DNA of 64,000 nt from Adiantum capillus-veneris (taxonomy: Eukaryota > Streptophyta > Polypodiopsida > Polypodiales > Pteridaceae). This document shows, piece by piece, positions 12,274-24,040 of the stretch. A program made the translations under genes and the position numbers. Within the stretch, counting starts at the first letter, position 1; each line of letters begins with the position of its first letter. The notes under the pieces are model-generated. The model was not told where the DNA came from. It saw only the letters and a list, made by a program, of their open reading frames with translations, and did not search any database. The stretch covers positions 20,054,946-20,118,945 of the forward strand of contig CM043969.1 of assembly GCA_014529385.2 (NCBI GenBank). The letters run 5' to 3'.

Positions 12274-13449
12274 GCAAAGAAAAAGCAGTGGTGAATGTAG
12301 TCCTAGTGAAACCTAGTAGCTCTGTGGAAAATGAACATATTGTTCCAATCAAGGTGATCACTAGAGTCCACGCTAAGAAAAAGAAACATAACTCCTCTGA
12401 TGAATCAGAGAATACTAAAAAATCCTCTCAAAAGACCAAGAAAAGAAGAAGCCAAAGGTATGAGATGAGAAAACAGAAACAAAAGGACAAAATTGAGGAA
12501 AAATCCAAGAAATCATTCCAAGAAAAAGTGAAAGAAACTGGGAGTGAAATCAAGGAAACCACAATAAAATCTGGAGGATCAATTTTGGTAAACAAAATTT
12601 TTGAACCAATCAATACAGCTTGGAAGCTTTTCAAGCGGGACTTAAAGCAGGCCAAACATGGAAAACAAATGGAAAAACTATCCTTCTCCAGATATGGAAG
12701 TAGCTAAGCTTGAAGCTTATCAAAATTTGGTAACAATTACTCAAGAAATGCTGGAAAAACAAAAACTCACGCTTGAGAGTATAACAAAACCAGAAGAGCT
12801 TGTGGTAGAAACCAATAAAGAGAAATCTAAAGCGGTGGTAGAACCCACCTTGAAACTAAGGAGCCAAAACTCATAGTGCCTGACACTGAAGATGCTTTAG
12901 ATGAATTCCATTTGTGGAGGAAGACTAGCCAGGACATTCATGGAAAAAAGTGAGAGAGGTTAATGATGGGAGCATAACTTTGAAATCAGCTCCTATAGAG
13001 GAAGGTTGGTTAGACAATTTACCTCTTGATATGGGCATGGATATACAATCCTTGTATGGGGATTGTGGTTTTGAAGCATCGGGAATGTCTAAGCCATTGA
13101 CTCTAAAAACACTACCCTATTACTAAAGAGACAACAAAGATTAGTCCATAGTGTGCAAAACCACTCAGGTAAAAAGAGCAGAACAGACCCAGAGGTAGAG
13201 AACATCCATTCAATCATGTCTACGCCCATTCAATGGACTCTTACCTTGGGAGAACTGTTAAAAATCAGACCATATTTATGGAATGATTTACTAAAAACTC
13301 TAGAGAAAGTGGGGATAATAGGGCTAATCTAAAGAAATTTGGGTAAATTGAAACATGAATTGGATAACAAGGAGACTAGATCCGTCCCTATGAACAAAGT
13401 TGAAGAGTACTGAAGGGGAAGAAGGAAACACGACCCTTCTGATGAGATA
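12274..13449 (+). pseudogene. Element B: basic, coiled linker between gag and protease
   Basis: An open frame at 12267-12707 encodes a very Lys-rich protein (KKKKHNSSDESENTKKSSQKTKKRR), followed by 12658-12876 in another frame. It is of low complexity and probably unstructured, lies between zinc knuckles and protease, and has no domain I recognise. 12880-13449 is broken coding sequence with stops in all frames. Confidence 0.45.
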
Positions 13450-14090
13450 TAATGATGTAGAAACCGTGGAATACTAGACAGTGGGGCTGGCATAGCCATA
13501 GCCACAAAAATAGTATGGGAATCATGGGGAAAATCAGCCATTAGACAAACTCGAATGAAATTACAATTGTCACATGAATACATAGAAAAACCCCTAGGAC
13601 TGCTTGAAAAAGTGATACTTAGTTCTTGTGGAATTGATTATCAACATACTTTTGAGATAGTAGACTTTGGGAAGAAAATTAATTATAAAATCATCTTGGG
13701 AAGGCCATTCATGAGGCAAGTACAACCTATTTAAGATAGGGGAAACAATTACCTATACTTGAAGCAAGTGGGATCAATCACAAGGGTCAATTTGAAATAT
13801 CACACTTATAGAGATGTAATGAAAACACACATTCAAGAAGTTGACTCAGTTTCTTTAGCTAGATCAAATCTTCCATCTTGGTTAAACAAACATACACCTA
13901 TTTGGATGTGTGGAGACTCAAAAAGTGGGAGTTTAAAACGAGAAGAATGTATCTTAGAAAGGGATTTTGCAGATAAATCATATATATCTGAACCCTTTCC
14001 AGAGAATTTGTTTGAGGCATTTGAGTGGACTCAAATTTTGGCAACAACGGATGTGTCTGTGAATACGTCTATGCCTACTCAATTTTGAAA
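13450..14090 (+). pseudogene. Element B retropepsin (main protease)
   Basis: The catalytic block reads ILDSGAGIAIATKIVWESWG (D codon at 13477-13479), with the canonical D-S-G. About 70 residues on comes IILGRPFMRQV, the C-terminal retropepsin strand. An in-frame TAA near 13732 interrupts it. The same frame then stays open at 13759-14088, a tail without recognisable domain. It closely resembles the protease of element G (62630-62390), including W-E-S and the GRPFMR block, so the two families are related. A retropepsin matures the polyprotein in the virus-like particle. Confidence 0.8.
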
Positions 14091-14850
14091 TGAGGATGGT
14101 TATGACATAATTCCCATCTCAACCCTTCACATTGAAGATGAAGTTTAGGAACCCAAGGACTTACTAAAAGCTCAACAAGTCTTTTTTGACCTCTATTATG
14201 ATGCTACTGACGAGTTTGAAGAACATTCAGCCACATCTGATGATTCTGGGTCAGAAAAAGAACATGTGAGAGCCCACCAACTACTTCTAAAAGGAGGAGA
14301 TGAAAAGTTTTTTGACTTTCCAAACCAAAAACCAAGAAGATAGAAATAATATAGAAGAAAAAGAGAAACAAAAAACATGAAATCTAGACCTATGCCATCA
14401 GTTTCTAGCAGAACATAGTTTTTGATGCAGATAGATGCACATGATTGTATCAAAGACAAAATCACGGTAGATATGCTTCAGACAAAAAACAAGGAACATC
14501 AAAACCATCAAGGAAAATGAGAAAGGAAACTCAATCAAAACCTAAGCACCAGGATGATGAATCATCCATGACACGAGTTGAACAAACGGAAAAAATATCA
14601 AGAGTTGAAGAAAACTCTAAAGGAGGTGTATACCACTGAAATGGAAACAACCGAGGAAGAGAGTAAAGATGTAATGAGTGTTCCATCCCATTACAAGAAA
14701 TGTACCCTCCAAAAGCAAAAGATCATGGTTGAACAACCTGTAAGAAAACTAAGAAAACAGGGTGAGTCATATGAAGGACCTGAAAATGCTAAGAGAATAG
14801 ATTAAGCTAAACTAGGAGAAGAGCCTAGACCTACCTACACTGCGAATGAC
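14091..14850 (+). pseudogene. Element B: broken linker between protease and RT
   Basis: Short open stretches (14445-14639, 14578-14805) rich in Lys, Glu and Gln in shifting frames, with stops between. No domain is recognisable. In gypsy elements this interval joins protease and RT. Confidence 0.4.
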
Positions 14851-15690
14851 TTGACTAAAGAAGAAGAAGATATTTTGCTAAGCCTACTGAAAGAATACCA
14901 TAATATCTTTTCTTGGTCTTATAAACATCTCAAGGAAGTTGATCCGAAAATTTGTCAACATACCATACCTACGAAAGAGGATGCAAAACCAAATAGACAA
15001 CAGCCATATACTTATAATGAAACATTTGCCAAAAAGATCAAAGAAGAGATAGGAAAGCTCAAGGAAAATTGTGGTGGTACCCAAGAAAAATGCAAAATTA
15101 AGAGTATGTTTCAATCTCAAAAAAGTGAATGTAGCCACCAGAGATAAATACCCTCTTCCAATCACCGAGCATGTTTTAGAACGAGTTGCAGAAAAAGAAG
15201 CTTACAGATTTTTAGACGGCTTTTTGGGGTACAATCAACTTTTGGCTGATCCCAAAGATTAGCATAAAATGGCAACTGCAACCGAATGGGGTATTTTTGC
15301 CTATAGGGTTATGCCTTTTGGGTTAAATAATGCTCATGCTACCTTTCAAAGATTGATGAGCCATGCTTTCAAAGAATATCTTAGGAAGTCCTTCGAAGTA
15401 TATATGGATGATTTATGTGTACATTCATCAATCAAACCTGATCATTTTGAACATCTCAAAAAGGTATTCAAAAAATGTAGACTATATAGGATTTGCTTAA
15501 ATCTTGAAAAGTTCACATTTATGGGCAAACAAGAAAACTTTCTTGGACATATAGTGTCTAAAAATAGCATAGTGATCGATATGGATAAAATTCATGCTAT
15601 TACTGAATTGCCTAGACCGACAGAGGAGTTCATGCTTTCATGGGACATTGTGGATATTATAGATGATTCATTTACATGTATCCTATAATC
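14851..15690 (+). pseudogene. Element B reverse transcriptase
   Basis: Begins with the pre-RT block LLKEYHNIFSWSYKHLKEVD, the form seen in Tat/Athila elements. 15071-15262 has VVPKKNAKLRVCF and YRFLDGFLGYNQL. 15269-15688 has FAYRVMPFGLNNAHATF and the catalytic YMDDL (about 15400), then a thumb with FLGHIVSK. The YMDD box is intact, but frameshifts near 15065 and 15145 and a TAG at about 15260 kill the gene. Confidence 0.88.
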
Positions 15691-16263
15691 GCAAAACCCA
15701 TGTATGGCTTGATTACACTCTTTGTATGGAGTGATGACTATGAAGAATCCTTCATGAATCTTAAACAAGCTCTCACTTCAGCTCCAATATTGAAAGCACC
15801 AAATTGAAATAAGATATTCCATATACATGTTGATGCTTTCAATTTTTCCACTGGGTGTATATTAGCTTAAGCAGTAGACGAAAAATTTGATTTTCCCATT
15901 TCTTATGCTAGTAGACAGCTAAATGTGGTAGAGAAAAACTATACAACCACCAAAAGAGAAGGATTAGGGATGATCTATGCCGTAAAAAATTATAGACATT
16001 ACCTATTAGCCAACAAGTTTTGTCTTCTTTGTGGACCACCAAGCTTTATTGTACTTGGTCAACAAGCCATGCAACACAGAGAGAATAGTGAGATGGTTCA
16101 TCATTCTTTTGGAATTTGATTTCACTGTAGTTGTAAAAAAAGGCACCACACACCAAAGAGCATATCATTTATCAAGGATTATTTCAGGAGAACCACTAAA
16201 AGGGGTAGACGATGATCTACCAAATGCATATCTGTTCCCCGTGGAAATGATACCCCGTTGGTG
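15691..16263 (+). pseudogene. Element B RNase H
   Basis: Frames joined give FIHVDAFNFSTGCILA (first catalytic Asp), PISYASRQLNVVEKNYTTTKREGLGMIYAVKNYRHYL (Glu) and, at 16031 on, DHQALLYLVNKP and FTVVVKKGTTHQRAYHLSR (last Asp replaced by Tyr, at AYHLSR for ADxLSR). Frame changes near 16030 and stops at about 15806 and 15868 inactivate it. No second, archaeal-type RNase H follows here, unlike in element C. Confidence 0.8.
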
Positions 16264-16401
16264 AGAAAATATGGTCTCATTGATGACTATAGCTCAAGTG
16301 GATTCTCACATACTATTTCCTATTACACCAGATTTAATTGGGCAATCGGCTATGTATCAGTTACTAGCTAGAAGGCTATACAAAAGAATCAAGATGAAGT
16401 A

Positions 16402-17891
16402 TTGCTTTTGTGTATTACTCCTGAGGAGAAAACCCAATACCTAAGTCAAGTACACATTACCATAGTAGGACTTCACTTTGCGAAAGACCAAACTATGCAA
16501 TGGATCATGAGACTTGGAGTATTTTGGCCAACTATGAGGAGTGATGTTCACCCTTTTGTGAAAAACTGTCTTCAATACCAGAAACAAACACCCATACCTC
16601 ATGTGACGTTCTTTCAAATCTCACTAGTTTCTAAGTGGAGTAACTATATAGTTACCTACTTATCAAGCAGAAATTTTTTGGAGGATATTAGTAAACGCCA
16701 CCAAAGAGCTATTGAAGTTGAAGCAAGAGACTATTCTCTTATTGGAAACCAATTGTATCAGAGAGGAAACGATCAACAATTGCATCTCTATACACATGAG
16801 GATGAATATATACCAGAACAAGCACATGTTGGATTAGTTGGAGGTCACTTTTCTAGTGAAACCACTGCAAGAGCAATTCTAAAGGCAGGCATATGGTGGC
16901 CAACACTTTTTGCGGATGCCAACAAATATGTTTAAAGATGTGATGCATGCCAATGAGCAAAAATTCCAACCAAGGCCAATGATGGGGGCTAGAGCTTTTG
17001 CAAAATGGGGCATATATTTTTTTGAACCAATACAACCACATGCTTATAGAACTCAAGCTCAATATATCATTGTAGCTATTTACTATTTGACCAAGTGGAC
17101 AGAGGCTAAGGCAACCAGGAAGAATGATGCTAGAACCATAGCCACATTCTTGAATGAGAATGTATTCACAAGATATTGACTTCCAATAAATATTGTCAGT
17201 GATAGGGAAATTCATTTCCTCAATGAGGTAATCCAATATCTTTTGAATGAATTTATGGTCATCCATAACAAATACGCTCCCTATCATCCACAAGCAAATG
17301 GACAAGCTGAACACACGAATAAAATTCTTAGCTTGATATTGACTAAAGTGGCTAGTTCAGGACAAACTGACTGGGTTGAATCTACATGCCTCTCTATGGG
17401 CTTATAGAGTTTCATTCAAGACGGCTTTAAATGCTACACCCTTTAATCTTGTTTATGGTCTTGATGCCATACTACCAATAGAATTTCTATTGGCGACACT
17501 AAGGGTAGCTAAAGATCTTGAGTGGACTGGACACAAATTGTCAAAGAGGCTTGAAGATTTAGAAAAAGCTTGATGAACAAAGGCTAACAATAATAGCTCA
17601 CATCTATGCACAAAAATGGAAGCAAAAATACTTTTTTGATTCACATCTAGTCACAAAATCCTTCAAAAAAGGGGACCTAGTTTTAGTTTATTCCTTTAAG
17701 CAACACATTTCCAAATTCAAGAAAAAGAGAATGGATTGTTTGTTATTGAAGATGTATCTCCAAGTGGAGCAGTTAAGTTGTCCGCTATAGATGGTGAACC
17801 AATGGCTAACTGGATTAGTGGATGTCATTTAAAGAAGTACCATTTGCCACTAACCAATGATTTGCTAGAGAAAATGCATGCAAGAAAGTAG
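16402..17891 (+). pseudogene. Element B integrase with two H2C2 zinc domains
   Basis: 16402-16935 is one open frame of 177 codons with two H2C2-type domains. The first has H18-X6-H25, then FWPTMRSDVHPFVKNC56-X2-Y59, its last Cys replaced by Tyr. The second has H132-X6-H139 and, after a TAA, CDAC. The core follows at 16985-17340: GIYFFEPIQP, YYLTKWTEAK (first catalytic Asp now Tyr), IVSDREIHF (second Asp kept), QANGQAEHTNK (Glu kept). 17376-17573 holds LWAYRVSFKTALNATPFNLVYG. The frame ends at TAG 17889-17891, overlapping the next ORF by 14 nt. Integrase inserts the cDNA; this one is dead. Confidence 0.85.
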
Positions 17892-18744
17892 AGAAAGACC
17901 AAATGACAGCAAGTTATTGATGAAGCTCAAAAGGAAGCTTGGCTTTGAGTGCTCAAGAGGAAAACTACTTTCAGAAATCAACAAACACCTATTCCCATCA
18001 ACACTTTGGAACCAGATGAAAGACTATGGAAATCACAGAATTATGCAGATATCAACGGATAATGAATGGTTGGATGGAACTGACCTTCACATCACAGGAC
18101 AAGTGAACAATCATAGCACAAATGCATCGATAGATATCGGAGCTCGAATGAATCCAGTCAGTTATTTCACTTACAAAAAAGCTACGAATCAGTCTTTAGC
18201 ATCAGGAATATGTGCTATCAAAGGATGCAACAAAAACCGAACACTGGCATTGAGAGTGGTTAACTTGAATGTGATAGTAAATGGATTTTCATGCCCTCAT
18301 CAATTTGTATGCATACCAGATGAACATATGAATGAAATGATGATTCTTGGAATCTCATGGATGCGGACATACAAGGCAGTATCAGATTGGGACACCAATC
18401 AACTCAAGCTATCACTTAAAGGAGGACAACTTTTAGTTCCAATTGCATCAAGCAAAGAGGAATGGAAAAGAGGTCGCCCACAAAAGAAACCAGGGAATAA
18501 TCAATCTATGTCATCCTCTTGACAAGCAAATGCTACAAGTAGCATGCAAGGAGCTAGGCAAATTTAGGTACCAAAAGAAAAACTCAAGGACAATCCGTCT
18601 CAAATTTGGGTGCCCAAAAACTCAACTACCATACTGAAGAAAGTCTCATATCTAACAACTCAGGGAAAAGCATCTTTCAAAAGAGAAACTAACACTAGAT
18701 GGGTTTGGAAACCAAGGAGCATTTATCTTCTCCACAAACTGTAA
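17878..18744 (+). pseudogene. Second retropepsin-like ORF after the integrase, with WVPK tail
   Basis: The first 214 codons (17878-18519) are open. Residues 70-90 read HITGQVNNHSTNASIDIGAR, a retropepsin entry strand with D86-I-G-A in place of D-S/T-G-A. Residues 156-178 read ILGISWMRTYKAVSDWD, the retropepsin C-terminal strand and following hairpin. The frame is the same beyond stops at 18520-18522 and about 18565, giving QIWVPKN (18607-18618) and RWVWKP (about 18700) before TAA at 18742. The ATG overlaps the integrase stop by 14 nt in another frame, suggesting coupled or separately initiated translation. Element G has a protease directly joined to WVPK repeats. A role is unknown; with DIG instead of DSG it may not be catalytic. 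Confidence 0.7.
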
Positions 18745-19370
18745 AGCCGATGAATCACTCGAAGGTTAAATCTCAAAAAACTCCACCACGACAGCTCATC
18801 AACGGAAAAACAAAATACCAATGGAGAGTTAAATCTCAGCAACCGTCATGATTGATACCACAACTCAAGAAATCAGTGTACCAAAGCATCCATATGGTAC
18901 AATCAGGCAAAGAGCACATAAATTACAAAATCTTCTATTTAGTAAACATCAATAAGAAACCTCGACCACGGAAACCTTTGATTTAACTACTCAAGACCCA
19001 ACTCTTGCACCGTATACTGGTTTGAATTGCATTGACCTTTAAAGAATGATAGACCCAACCACGGCTATGCATAGACACGATTGCTCAACCCATGCACACA
19101 GTCGTCCTGGAATACTCCATCTAGGAGGGGTGAAAGAAAAATTCATTAATTAAGGGCAATATTTGAAGAGGGAGGAAAAAGCTAGATGTTAATGTGTGGT
19201 TTTTTATAAAATTACCTAATAATTCCCTTCAAAATCATCAAAAGGGGAATTTGAGCTAATAACATCTCCCCAATGAGTGTAAATAGTGTATATACTATCA
19301 AACCTTACATAAAAAAAGAGATTTTTTGCTTATTTATATTAATTTTTTGTGATATTGAAGCTTAAAAATG

Positions 19371-19420
19371 AAGAAATCCATCGAAAAGTAATAAAATAAT
19401 ATTTTTCAATGGATTTTCTT
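19371..19420. repeat. Long AT-rich hairpin
   Basis: Arms AAGAAATCCATCGAAAA and TTTTTCAATGGATTTTCTT can pair over about 17 bp, around a loop of about 14 nt. It lies in the non-coding block after the second protease-like ORF, so it might serve as an RNA 3'-end signal, though nothing proves that. Confidence 0.6.
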
Positions 19421-20344
19421 AATGGTTGATTTTTCAATTTTCTTTTTTAGTATATTTTATTATTCTTTTTGATTTTTTTAATAAATAGATCAAAAATTAA
19501 TAATAAATAGCAAATGAGCTCAGATGGAGAAACTGAAGATACGTTGATGATCAGAAGAACAAGACAGACAGGCACAAAATTCTCAATCAAAACGACCAAC
19601 GGAAGCAGGAGTCCTAAATTAGGCCGTTAGAGCCTGTTTTTGCAGAATGAGCTAACGGAGTCTGATCGAGGAAATTTTCGAGTCTAACATAGGTTTCACG
19701 GCCTAGTAGGACTAACAAGGTAATTCGAGGAAAAGTAGTTTGGGAAGTTCGAGTAAAGATATCTTAGGTAGCCTAAAATCACCTCATTTCCACTAGTCAC
19801 TCTTGGAGAAGAGCTCTCTACCTTCTTCGTGTGCGATATTCGGAGCCCCTAGACAGTAAAACACTTCCATATCATTAGATGACCATTCAACAGGGGTCGA
19901 GGGGGTCCCAAACTAAATCGTCTAGGTTTTTGCCACATGCTAGAATTGAATTCTGACTCCATGGGAAGCTTATGGACAAGGTCTATACACAATGTACCTA
20001 GATGGTTTCAAGAAAACAGTCAAGGCAAGCTCTCTAACAGCAGAAAATAGCTCAAAGACTACAAAGCATCAAATTTGACATATGGAGTCAAATTGACTCC
20101 AAACGAGCCTAAACTGGATGAGCAGCATCAGGACTATGTAGCGGACAAGTCCATAGCTCCAAAAGTCACCAAACAACTCTACACACCAACTAGTAACAAA
20201 AATTGATGATTTCAGAGTCGACAAGAGCACGAGGTGATGCCGACATGAGAAAATCTCACCAAACTCATTTTAGGACTTGTTTTAGATGTAATGAAGATGT
20301 GTAGGTCTGAAATTATCTTTTCAAGCAGAAAATGCAACTGTTGT

Positions 20345-20939
20345 TAATAACTGCATTATTTACTTCTGTGCACAATTGGTTTAAAAATCATCATTTTGCT
20401 TCATCTATCACTTGTACACATCTACCTCATGCCACATGCCAAATATAAGCCCAAAAGATCAAGTAAATCTTAGATTTTGTCAAAAAGCACTGAAAGCTCT
20501 TCATCCCAAATTTTGAGTTTTTTGTCATATTTTTTGATCCCAAACCTTCCATATTTCACACAGAGGGTCTATAGTATGTTTAGAACCAATTTGCAAGAAA
20601 AAATGTCCAATTTGATAAAAAAATGATAATAATCGCAATTATTTATATTTTTGCTAGAATGAGCTCAAATTTCATCTTTGATCGTATGAGACCAAAATAC
20701 ATGATGTGACAAGCCCACCAATCAAGTTTGATCACATTTGGATCTCAAAAACCCAAAATCCCTTCATATCTATTGTTTCATAGTCTGAAGACTAAATCTG
20801 GCACCATTTCCACCCTGTACACTCAAATGAGCCCACACTTCACTCAGAGTATTTAAATCACATGTTCTTCAATCCTGTGAAGTCAAAAATGCAAAAATAT
20901 GGCAAAATTCCCTTGCTGTAAATAATCGTGATTATTTAC
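20345..20939. repeat. Second cluster of the GTAAATAATC-N2-GATTATTTAC motif
   Basis: Copies at 20345-20363 (one arm weak), 20625-20646 (GATAATAATC-N2-AATTATTTAT, symmetrical changes at the ends) and 20918-20939 (both arms exact). Steps are about 280 and 293 bp, like those in the leader. Confidence 0.75.
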
Positions 20940-21210
20940 TTTGCTTGCAATTTTTGCCTGGATTGAATGGTTATGATCTTTACATGTTTTTATGCATCTA
21001 TGCATGCTCCAAAATTAATTTGAATCAAAACGGACATCATTTGCCAGCAATTCAAACACAGGATATTTCAGAGCGGAATTCGTAGAATTTTCTAGCTTTT
21101 AAACTGTATTCTCCTAATAGGTGCATGGCAATCTGCTGAGAAAGCAAAGAATGGAGTAAACCAAAAAAAAAACTGCAACAGCTGCCACCATATCAGTTGA
21201 GCCGAGTTCA

Positions 21211-22731
21211 GTGAAAATGGCAAAAGTAACCTACCTGTCAAAAGAACAGCTTGAGGAGCACAAAACTACAGTTTTCACCGGTAGGTTTAAGAGTGAAGAT
21301 GGAAATCGCGTAGAGTTACAGATGCTACCCAAGCTGGTCTATGATGTAGCCACAAAGCCAACAACAACAAACGAAGCCAACAGAAGGTTAGGACTTTGAG
21401 AATTTTATGATCAAGATCCATGTGGAGTAGACTTCCAAAGAGATTATGAATTATTTTCAACAATCAAAGGGGATGGATCTGCCCAGATCACAGATGAGCA
21501 AGGACAAAAAGTCAAAGTGGTCATTAACAAAGACATAGTGGCTGAAGCACTAAAACTGCCCATTGAAGGTATGACAATGAGGGCTAGAAATAGGAAGAAA
21601 GCTAGTACATTCACAAAGGATACAGTTGCTGCCACCATCTCCGACCTTATTCTAAAGCAAGTGGAGGATCTCGCCCGTCTCTATCACCAACACTTCCACT
21701 TCCTCGCAAAGAGACCACCAAGATACACTACTCCAAATCATGAAGTTTCAACCACCTTCATGCAGGTATTGAAGTCAATAGCAAGAAAAACAATAGATTA
21801 TGCACAGTATGTGCTTACAACACTCAAGAGCACAAAGAAGGAAGGAAGAGTAACATATCTGGGAGCTCCAAAAGTTCTAACTCAAATCGTATACCATGTT
21901 ATTGGGATGGACGATAACTTGTCGCCAGCCTCAGATCACAATACATGGATAGTCACAGCTCAAGCCTCTCCACGAGCCACCAGGTAAAAAAATAAAATAA
22001 TGTATAAATCAAATGAAAAATGTGCAGAAAGCTCACATGAAGCCCTAGCAGTGAAGAGAGTTCTGACAATGAAGAAAAAAGGGCAAGGAGAGAAGAAATG
22101 AAAATAAAAGTAGTGGCCGCCCATCAGAAAGAACCTCAACAAAAAAAAGGAAGGTTCGAAAGAGAGAAATAATCTTATGAATGAAGTCGACAAGCTGTAG
22201 GAGAGAACCCAGAATCATGGAGTCTAAGGAAAATCAAGGGTCCTACAACCAAGAACCCTAAGAAGATCCAAAGGATCTGCTAGAAAGAATGTATGCAGAA
22301 GCCGAAGCCCTAAAGATACAAGAGGCTTTAGAAGCGCAAAGAAAAGCGAGAGAAGAGTCGATTTCTCACAAACACAGTAAGTAGAAGCTGCAAAACCGAT
22401 TGAACCACAACAAGAACAGGAGGAGATGTCACCAAGGCCACCCTCACCCTCTACCAAACAAGATGATCAACCATTTCCTACTCCAAGCACTTCACCAACT
22501 TACAAATCAGATGAGGCAAGGAAACAAAAGGAGATGAGAAAAAAGAGGAGGAAGCCACTCAAGAACAGCCCAAGGAAAAAGACAAAGATGAGGTTGAACC
22601 TTCTACAAAACCAAGCAGAATCAGTTGAACCATCTACAAAACCTCAAGCAGAATCAGTTGAATCATCGAAAGAGCCCCAAGCCAAATCGGCTGGACCTTC
22701 TAAAAAGCCTCATATAGAATTTGAAGAATAG
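21211..22731 (+). pseudogene. Element B 3' accessory ORF, first part
   Basis: 21211-21396 (62 codons) and 21517-21984 (156 codons), then frame-shifted remains to 22731. The part around VVINKDIVAEALKLP, DLARLYHQHFHFL, IDYAQYVLTTL and GRVTYLGAPKVLTQIVYHV has the shape of the plant retroelement domain named 'putative plant transposon protein': a small DNA-binding-like entry, then a helical block before a conserved end. 22430-22730 is Pro/Glu/Lys-rich with a near-tandem PSTKPQAESVE-type repeat. The same gene appears to continue at 36075-37828 after element C. No signal peptide or membrane segment is visible, so env is not supported. Confidence 0.55.
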
Positions 22732-22944
22732 GAAACAACGGATGAACTTATCATCCAAGTTAATGAATATGCAAAGCAGATGCAGCTGACGACGGTGATG
22801 GCTCGTCTTCAAAATCCACGACCATGAGAACTAGTCCCAAGAGGGAAGCATTATAAAAAAACTAAATTAAAAAAATGTTTTATTTGTTTTGTTGCAGGTT
22901 GTCGCCACCACCCCCCTCCTTGTCTCAGCACTCACAACGGAGGC

Positions 22945-23438
<494 letters not shown>

Positions 23439-23461
23439 CACCACTGTATCACAGCTTGGGA

Positions 23462-23882
23462 GAAATCCGGAGGTTCTCGCTTCAGCCATTACACAACACA
23501 CATTGCCCCAAACTACAAATCGCTCTTCTTCTCTGAACGCGGTAACCGAACCCATCCCTACATCCGTGAGCCGATCCCATTGAGTGAGATTCGCACAATT
23601 GCCTCCATTCATCTTAGCTCCCATTCTCTACGCTGCAAGACAGGACGTTGGGGTAGTGGCGAGGAGTCTGATCGACTTTGCACCTTATGCCCTCGTCAAG
23701 TGCGAGAGAGTGAGTACCACACACTACTTCAGTGGTCATATTTTGACCACATTAGGTCCTCTTTTCCCCATATATTCAGCCATGAGCTCTCCCTACATAC
23801 CTTCCTCTCCCAACCACAATGTGGACTCTCTATTGCAAGGCTCATTTCAGTCAATTTTGAGCATCAAGAGTCACTTATGACC
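23462..23882 (+). pseudogene. LINE ORF2 C-terminus (zinc-finger region)
   Basis: One frame reads about 140 codons through IASIHLSSHSLRCKTGRWGSG, then LCTLCPRQVRESEYHTLLQWSYFDHIR. This is the C-terminal C-C-H-C finger common after the RT of many non-LTR retrotransposons (C-X2-C-X8-H-X3-C); the last Cys is Trp here. It is 5'-truncated, as LINE copies usually are. The stop is about 30 bp before a sequence shared with 26028-26071 and a (CT)n tract. The upstream part of the long frame is only translated microsatellite. Confidence 0.6.
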
Positions 23883-23907
23883 TCCACTCACACCACATGA
23901 CATGTTC

Positions 23908-23953
23908 ATTTGGTCCCATAGGTCATATTTGACCTCCAAGGACGATAATAGAA

Positions 23954-24036
<83 letters not shown>
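23908..24036 (+). repeat. LINE 3' end followed by (CT)40
   Basis: TTTGGTCCCATAGGTCATAT-Y-TGACCTCCA and about 15 more bases are shared with 26028-26071. In both places a long (CT)n starts directly after it. Confidence 0.65.

Positions 24037-24040
<4 letters not shown>

Larger units (their letters stand above)
18745..21210. other. Non-coding block of element B with hairpin and palindrome cluster
   Basis: Stops occur in all frames. 19190-19510 is very AT-rich and contains a hairpin at 19371-19420 (AAGAAATCCATCGAAAA against TTTTTCAATGGATTTTCTT). From about 20340 to 20940 the AT-rich inverted-repeat motif of the leader recurs three times (20345-20363, 20625-20646, 20918-20939), with phrases like TTTGATCACATTTGGATC. 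Nothing else is evident. Confidence 0.6.
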
